A DNA stretch of 64,000 nucleotides from the NCBI RefSeq assembly GCF_900156735.1, contig NZ_FTOL01000002.1, positions 708,915 through 772,914 on the forward strand, written 5' to 3'. Position 1 is the stretch's first letter. Each line of letters opens with the position of its first letter. A program made the position numbers and the translations under genes. This stretch comes from Chryseobacterium ureilyticum (GTDB lineage: Bacteria; Bacteroidota; Bacteroidia; Flavobacteriales; Weeksellaceae). Under the pieces are notes generated by a model that worked only from the letters and a program-made list of their open reading frames with translations, made no database searches and had not been told where the DNA came from. Positions 58,783-64,000 of the stretch are shown here, piece after piece.

Positions 58783-60678
58783 TTAATGTTTTGCCCACCA
58801 AAGAGGTGTAAGAACTGCATCTTGTCCGCCCAATAGCTGTAATGCTTTTGCATATCCGTCCTGGTCTGTATTTCTGAAAGTACTTGGATATCTTAATCTC
58901 TGAGGGAAATTCTGAATAGAGTTGGTCATATAATTTCCTGAATTCAAATTCGGTAAGTTAACCAATGGTGTTTCTACCGCCGGGTTTTCAAAGAAAGGTA
59001 ATCCCAGTCTTCTCTGATCACTCCATGATTCCAGTGGAAGCCATGGCATATTGGCAATATATTTTTGGGTAATGATTTTTGTAAGTTTATCATTCTTCAC
59101 CGAACCATTCTTGTAAATCGTATTTACAGGATATTTAATATCTACCGAAACTAAATTTCCGGTTGCAGGATCTTTATATTTCATGACATGAGTAGCTCCC
59201 GGCTCCGTTGTATGAGAATAAGAAACAGAAGTTCCATCACGGTTATAAGCTGTTGAGGTAATGTATTGCCCGTAGAATTGTGAAACCCCATTATAAACAA
59301 AACTATCCTGAACCCCTTTATTATAAGCTACTTCATCACTCATAGGAACAGCCCAACCTTTCAGAGCTGCCTCCGCCATCAGGAAGTACGTTTCCCAACT
59401 TGCAAAGAAAATTCGGGAGTTTTTACCTTCTCTATATTGTTTCCCTAAAGCCGGCATACAGCCAATAACACCTCTTAATCCATTTCTCTGTCCTTTTACA
59501 CCCCAATTCCCTATTGCAGTCGTATTCCACGTATTTATGGTATTGATTGTAATTTTGGAACCATCAGCAAAAGTAAGATCTCCATGATTGGTAGTTGCCT
59601 GATTGGTATAAGTAGGATAGAGTGAGTAAATCGGATTGGTGAGATCTCCAGGAATATAAAATGTTTTATACGCTCTTGGGTCTATTGTATTCGGAAGTCC
59701 GTCCAACCAGTATCCTGCGCTCGGATCATTGGTCAGTGTGGAGAATTGCTCATCATATTTTATTCCGATATAATCAGAATCTTTTACTGCGGTATGCTGA
59801 GCAGCCGGTAATTGATCTGTAGAATTTACTCCTCCTAAGCCAATATACATATTATTAAGAGTTGCAGATAAAATCTGTGAATTCCATTCTCTGGACATTA
59901 CTCCTGATAAAGGATTCCAGCCTGGATCTTCTTTTACTTTAAAATTATCATCGCTTGTACTGATCAGCATATTAGAATTCGCAGCTGCTTCAAATTCCGT
60001 TTTTGCTTTTCCTGGATCTACTTCGGCAATTCGCATGGCAATTCGCATTCTCATGGAATTGGCATATTTAACCCATTGATTCCATTTAAATCCATATACC
60101 ATATCATAAGCATTAGGATTTGCAGGAACAGGTTGGTTCACATCCATTTTAGCAGCAGCATCTTTCAGCTCTTCCAAAATAAAATAATACACCTCTTTTT
60201 CAGAATTAAAACCTGGGTTTATTCCTTTAAATGCCTGAATCGGCTGCGGACCAAAGTTATCTGAAAATTCACTCATTAAATAAGCTCTCCAGATTCTGGC
60301 TACCTGGGTAAGATTATCATAGTGAGATTTGCCTTGACCTATTGCTTTCTTTTCATTAATTATTTCAATAGTTGTATTGGCATTATTCAGCCATTCTGAA
60401 ATTCCTTTCCAATATTCTACAGTCCAGGAATCATCATAGGATCCACCGGCAATTCCTGTTGTCAGGTGTTGTCTTGCCGCAGTTTTCCAATAAAGAACAA
60501 AAGTACGTTCAGCAATATTGGGATCCTGTTGAGCTCCTAAAATAGAATTGTTTAAGAAATATTCCGGTTCAGCTTTATTAATATCTACTGCAAACGGATC
60601 ATTATTCATGTCTTCAAAATCATTACATGATGTACAAACTGCAGCTAGTGTAACGAGAGATAAAATATATTTTTTCAT
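58783..60678 (-). CDS. SusD/RagB family outer-membrane lipoprotein (pair C)
   Basis: The 631-residue lipoprotein has the lipobox VCTSC (Cys18) and the RagB/SusD-like start NDFEDMNNDPFAVDINKAEP, followed by TVEYWKGISEWLNNANTTIE and the RMRIAMRIAEVDPGKAKTEF TPR-like stretch. The SusD motif TYFLMAEAALKGW lies near residue 430. It is longer than most SusD proteins, due to loops around 260-400. It forms a pair with SusC 13 bases upstream and is the last gene of its unit, converging on the fibre operon. The substrate cannot be guessed; no hydrolase gene is linked. Confidence 0.93.
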   Translation of the reverse strand: MKKYILSLVTLAAVCTSCNDFEDMNNDPFAVDINKAEPEYFLNNSILGAQQDPNIAERTFVLYWKTAARQHLTTGIAGGSYDDSWTVEYWKGISEWLNNANTTIEIINEKKAIGQGKSHYDNLTQVARIWRAYLMSEFSDNFGPQPIQAFKGINPGFNSEKEVYYFILEELKDAAAKMDVNQPVPANPNAYDMVYGFKWNQWVKYANSMRMRIAMRIAEVDPGKAKTEFEAAANSNMLISTSDDNFKVKEDPGWNPLSGVMSREWNSQILSATLNNMYIGLGGVNSTDQLPAAQHTAVKDSDYIGIKYDEQFSTLTNDPSAGYWLDGLPNTIDPRAYKTFYIPGDLTNPIYSLYPTYTNQATTNHGDLTFADGSKITINTINTWNTTAIGNWGVKGQRNGLRGVIGCMPALGKQYREGKNSRIFFASWETYFLMAEAALKGWAVPMSDEVAYNKGVQDSFVYNGVSQFYGQYITSTAYNRDGTSVSYSHTTEPGATHVMKYKDPATGNLVSVDIKYPVNTIYKNGSVKNDKLTKIITQKYIANMPWLPLESWSDQRRLGLPFFENPAVETPLVNLPNLNSGNYMTNSIQNFPQRLRYPSTFRNTDQDGYAKALQLLGGQDAVLTPLWWAKH

Positions 60679-60691
60679 GATGTTATTGATG

Positions 60692-63598
60692 TTAAAAACC
60701 TAATGTAATGGTGAATAAATAAGATCTTGTGGTAGGGAATGAAAGGTTTTCAAATCCTACAGCGTTAGAGTTGATCGCAAATACAGATTCAGGATCTATT
60801 CCTTTTGCTTTACTGTAAATCATCCATACATTATTGGCAGTGAAAGAAACTTTTGCACTTTGCAATGCAAACTTTTGAAAAATACTCTTTGGGAAACTGT
60901 AAGATACCTGAACATTTCTTAATCTGATATTGGTAGCATCATAAATATTCTGTTCTGTAATTCCAAGGTTTCCTGCCGTTACAGCTGCCCAATAATCCTG
61001 CTGTGTAATTTCCTTTGTATTGGAAGCATACCCACCTCCAGTTTGCTGCACTACTGCATCAAGAACAAAATTGTCTCTTCTTCCTCCGGGAGCCGTATCT
61101 TCTGCAAGTCCTACTTTTTGTAATGCTGATTGAGTAGAAGAATAAAACTTCCCGCCAATACGTCCATCAACCTGGAAAGAAAGCCCAATATTTTTATAAC
61201 TAAAGCTGTTGGTAAGCCCAAACAATGCGCGTGGAGTCTGATCTCCCAAGTAATGCTGATCAGGAGTTGATTGAGGTAGTCCGTTAGCTCCTACAATAAG
61301 TTTTCCGAAATTAGGATCATTAGCATCCTCTACTCTTAAGAATTTTGTTCCATAGATTACTCCAAAAGGTTTATTGAGCTCTGCAAAGAATGTAACATTA
61401 TCAAAACCATCTAATGGGTATTTTGAAATAGAGCCATAAAGCTCTTTTACTTCACTCTTTAATTTCGAGAAATTAGCATTTACATTCCAGCTAAAATTTT
61501 CCTTTTTAAAAATATCAGTATTCAATACCACTTCAATTCCACTATTGTGAAGCTTTCCTCCGCTTACCTTCATATTATCGTATCCTGAAAGTGGGTTCAT
61601 AGGTAAATTGATCAGTTGTTTTACCGAAGTATTAACGAAATAACTTACATCTAGTGAAAGTCTGTTAAAAAACTTAAGATCTGCTCCCACTTCAAAAGTT
61701 TTTAATTTTTCAGCCTGTAAAGTTGGATCATAAAGAGTCTTTACTCTTCCTAAAATAGCATGTCCGGTAGGATCAGCGGCTAGTCTGTAAACATTATATA
61801 ATTCGTAAGGATTTAAACCATTCCCCGTAGAAGCATATGCAGCACGAAGTTTGGCAAAAGTTAATGTTTTAGAAGTTGTACCATTCAGTTTATTCAACAT
61901 TTCCGTTAAAACCAAAGATGTACTTAGGGCTGGATAAGAATATGATCTGTTCTCTACACTTAAAGTTGAAGACCAGTCATTCCTGAACGTAGCATTAATA
62001 AACCAATATCCGTCATAATTAATTTCCAATGCCCCAAAAACGGAATTAATTTTCTTCCATATATCAATCTCGTTATTAGCAATACCTGCAAGATCGCTGG
62101 TATTCGTCACACTAAAAACATTAGGAACAATTAAGTTTTGAGTACTAAAATAAAGAGCTTTAGTTCTTGTTTCCATTAATTGTCCATACAATGAAAATGA
62201 ACCGCCCCATTTACCAAATAAATTATCCTGTTTAGCTGTAATACTCGCTATATAATTATTTTCATAAAACTTCTCTTCACTGGTAGCATATGCATTTCTT
62301 CTTGAAGAACCTGTCCACACCCTTGCATCTGCATTCAAAGCGTAAAAATCAGTTCCTAATCTTACATCGGCACTTAGCCAGTCATTAAACTGATATTTAA
62401 GGTAGCTATTCAATAAAGCACGGTCTTTTTTATCGGCATTAAGGCTGTTGTATGCAGACCAGTAAGGATTAATACCATTTGGTGAAATCCAGTTCGACAT
62501 TACATTGTTTTGCGTTTGCCCATCACGGTAATTACGGATATCAACATCCTGTGGCATAAGAAGAATGTTCGAATAATAATTACCATCCCCTCTTCCTCCT
62601 GCAGGTCTGTTTTTAGCTTTTGTACTTATATATTGTACTTTTACTTCTGATGTCCATCTTTTTTCTCTACCAAAAGTAGAATTCATTTTAGCCATCAAAT
62701 TGAATCTCTCAAATTTGGAATTTGGAATCTGGCTATTGTCATTTAAATAATTGAATGAGGTATACAAGCTTGTTCCTTCACCCAAATTTTCCTGAAAGTT
62801 TAAAGTATGCTGCGTATTGATACCCGTCTTGAAAAAATTACCCAGATTATTATATCTCTGTCTATTTGCTCCATCAATTGATGGTCCCCATGAACTGGTA
62901 TTCTCACTGTTAGCAGGATTGGCAATTCCATTTTGTCCTAAACCAAAGCTTTTCTGCATGTCTGGTTTCATAAAAATAGTTTCAAATCCTAAATTGGTAG
63001 AATAAGTAATTCCAAGTCCTCCTTTTTTCTTACCAGTTTTAGTGGTAATGAGAATAACACCGTTTCCACCTCTCGAACCATATAATGCAGATGCTGCACC
63101 TCCTTTAAGAACAGAAATACTTTCTATATCTTCTGCATTAATATCATTCAACCCATTTCCCATATCCAGGTCAGGATTCCAGAAGTCATTATTGTAGTTT
63201 CCATTATTCTGCTTGGGTTTTACTCCCATACTATTACTCAGAGGAACTCCGTCTACGACAATCAGAGGTTGGCTATCTCCTTTAAGAGAATTAAAACCTC
63301 TTAAATTAATCCTAGATGATGACGCTGGACCAAAGCCTCCTTTAATGACTTGCATTCCGGCAACTTTACCAACTAAAGCATTAGTAACATTTGTTTCTTT
63401 TGCATCAACAAGTGCCTGCCCTTTTACATCCTGGAAGGAATATCCTAATGTTTTCTTTTCTTTTTTAACTCCATAGGCTGTTACAACAACTTCATCAATT
63501 TTTCCAACTTTAGTAGAGTCTGTGTTCTGTGCAGATAATCCAGTCAAGCAAAAAAATAAAGATGAAAGAAGCCCTACCTTAACTATCGTTCTATTCAT
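60692..63598 (-). CDS. SusC/RagA family TonB-linked outer-membrane transporter (pair C)
   Basis: This 968-residue protein has a signal peptide (to about LSAQ24) followed directly by the TonB box KIDEVVVTAYG. The CarboxypepD_reg domain usually found before it is missing, as in pair A. Plug: NALVGKVAGMQVI, PLIVVDGVPL, ESISVLKGGAASALYGSRGG. The barrel ends RSYLFTITLGF, with terminal Phe. It would import a large or polymeric substrate with the SusD partner, energised by TonB-ExbBD. A -7 element lies at 63622, 24 bases upstream of the ATG. Confidence 0.94.
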   Translation of the reverse strand: MNRTIVKVGLLSSLFFCLTGLSAQNTDSTKVGKIDEVVVTAYGVKKEKKTLGYSFQDVKGQALVDAKETNVTNALVGKVAGMQVIKGGFGPASSSRINLRGFNSLKGDSQPLIVVDGVPLSNSMGVKPKQNNGNYNNDFWNPDLDMGNGLNDINAEDIESISVLKGGAASALYGSRGGNGVILITTKTGKKKGGLGITYSTNLGFETIFMKPDMQKSFGLGQNGIANPANSENTSSWGPSIDGANRQRYNNLGNFFKTGINTQHTLNFQENLGEGTSLYTSFNYLNDNSQIPNSKFERFNLMAKMNSTFGREKRWTSEVKVQYISTKAKNRPAGGRGDGNYYSNILLMPQDVDIRNYRDGQTQNNVMSNWISPNGINPYWSAYNSLNADKKDRALLNSYLKYQFNDWLSADVRLGTDFYALNADARVWTGSSRRNAYATSEEKFYENNYIASITAKQDNLFGKWGGSFSLYGQLMETRTKALYFSTQNLIVPNVFSVTNTSDLAGIANNEIDIWKKINSVFGALEINYDGYWFINATFRNDWSSTLSVENRSYSYPALSTSLVLTEMLNKLNGTTSKTLTFAKLRAAYASTGNGLNPYELYNVYRLAADPTGHAILGRVKTLYDPTLQAEKLKTFEVGADLKFFNRLSLDVSYFVNTSVKQLINLPMNPLSGYDNMKVSGGKLHNSGIEVVLNTDIFKKENFSWNVNANFSKLKSEVKELYGSISKYPLDGFDNVTFFAELNKPFGVIYGTKFLRVEDANDPNFGKLIVGANGLPQSTPDQHYLGDQTPRALFGLTNSFSYKNIGLSFQVDGRIGGKFYSSTQSALQKVGLAEDTAPGGRRDNFVLDAVVQQTGGGYASNTKEITQQDYWAAVTAGNLGITEQNIYDATNIRLRNVQVSYSFPKSIFQKFALQSAKVSFTANNVWMIYSKAKGIDPESVFAINSNAVGFENLSFPTTRSYLFTITLGF

Positions 63599-63621
63599 AA
63601 TTATATTTAATTTTTTAAAAT

Positions 63622-63629
63622 CAAATATA
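63622..63629 (-). promoter_or_regulatory. -7 element TATATTTG of SusC pair C
   Basis: On the minus strand this matches TAnnTTTG, 23 bases upstream of the ATG at 63598. No -33 TTTG at normal spacing. Confidence 0.45.
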
Positions 63630-63901
63630 ATATTTTAACAGTATTTAATAATATACCAATAAAAAATAAGCTAAAATCTTAAGACATCATTGAAAATATG
63701 AAAGTTATACTTGAATATTTGAAAAAATATATTAAATTTTAATCGATATAGAAAAATTTTGGAATGTAAAAAGCTATATCAAGAAATAGAAATATGACAT
63801 ATTATCATCTTAAGAAAGACAATAAAATAATGAGTATGGGGGAGTTTTTGTTGGGTAATTGTGTATTTAAGAATAGTTTTGGATATAGTGCTCTGGCTAT
63901 A

Positions 63902-63941
63902 GAGCAAAAAAAAGTCTCATACATTACTGTATGAGACTTTT
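63902..63941 (-). terminator. Terminator of the rRNA operon
   Basis: AAAAGTCTCATACA pairs with TGTATGAGACTTTT; on the minus strand it ends in a run of eight T. It lies 17 bases past the 5S end. Confidence 0.88.
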
Positions 63942-63957
63942 AAAAATAAAATAAAAA

Positions 63958-64000
63958 CTGGCGGCGACCTACTCTCCCGCGTTAGCAGTACCATCGGCGC
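63958..64000 (-). rRNA. rrf: 5S ribosomal RNA, 3' end only
   Basis: The last 43 bases of the window are, on the minus strand, the typical 5S 3' half: GGTACTGC, then GGGAGAGTAGG and TCGCCGCCAG. The gene runs off the right edge, so the 16S-23S-5S operon lies just outside and is transcribed leftwards. Confidence 0.93.

Larger units (their letters stand above)
63599..63957. other. 359-base spacer between SusC pair C and the 5S rRNA
   Basis: It contains the SusC -7 element and the rRNA terminator. The stretch 63650-63900 is AT-rich; short Met-initiated frames there are under 40 codons. I see nothing else to report. Confidence 0.5.

Noticed and set aside
1..64000. CRISPR array, insertion sequence, prophage or tRNA gene
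   Set aside because: I saw no regularly spaced identical repeats, no transposase or integrase frame with flanking inverted repeats, and no cloverleaf in the spacers.

Overview
The window reads as chromosomal DNA of a flavobacterium of the Chryseobacterium type (Bacteroidota, Weeksellaceae). The evidence is low GC with AT-rich spacers, promoters with the Bacteroidota -7 element TAnnTTTG, type IX secretion sorting domains (type B on the first gene, type A on the metalloprotease at 22.9-24.8 kb), three SusC/SusD pairs, DUF3667 and DUF4407 families, and the rplM-rpsI-rpsB order. No mobile element, CRISPR array or tRNA gene was found. A truncated 5S rRNA at the right edge marks the 3' end of an rRNA operon on the minus strand.

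Layout. 0-3 kb: the 3' end of a large secreted adhesin-like protein. 3-6.2 kb: small exported proteins around trmB. 6.4-8.2 kb: ribosomal operon rplM-rpsI-rpsB (minus). 8.6-19.6 kb: a DUF3667 membrane protein, an isobutyryl-CoA mutase fusion (IcmF), a Cys-rich/TM protein, a Dph6-like ATP pyrophosphatase, a beta-lactamase-fold lipoprotein, a PadR regulator with two membrane partners, a 2H phosphoesterase and ruvC. 19.8-22.7 kb: a two-gene operon of a DUF4407 membrane coiled-coil protein and a soluble ClpB-type AAA+ ATPase fused to an FtsH-type M41 peptidase. 22.9-31.4 kb (minus): M43 metalloprotease, guaB, an ECF sigma/anti-sigma/DUF4252 operon, a GlmU-like protein and rpmE2. 31.6-35.2 kb: beta-helix lipoprotein, MazG-like pyrophosphohydrolase, aroA and a small exported protein.

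35.4-53.2 kb looks like a phosphorus or phospholipid-scavenging region: a PI-PLC-type lipoprotein, a GDPD-alkaline phosphatase fusion next to one SusC/SusD pair, and a phosphocholine-specific phospholipase C next to a second SusC/SusD pair, with an SDR enzyme and an Omp85-like protein between them. The Omp85-like gene appears to lack a canonical start codon. 53.3-58.7 kb holds five genes that resemble a chaperone-usher fibre system: three small beta-rich exported proteins, a periplasmic chaperone-like protein and an outer-membrane barrel protein with Ig-like and regulatory domains. 58.8-63.6 kb: a third SusC/SusD pair (minus).

The three most unusual items are the DUF4407 / AAA-M41 hybrid protease operon, the chaperone-usher-like locus, and the pairing of SusC/SusD transporters with phosphodiesterases rather than glycosidases. 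At small scale, at least four spacers contain elements with a strict 7-nt period but unrelated sequences. All calls come from reading the sequence; no homology search was run.
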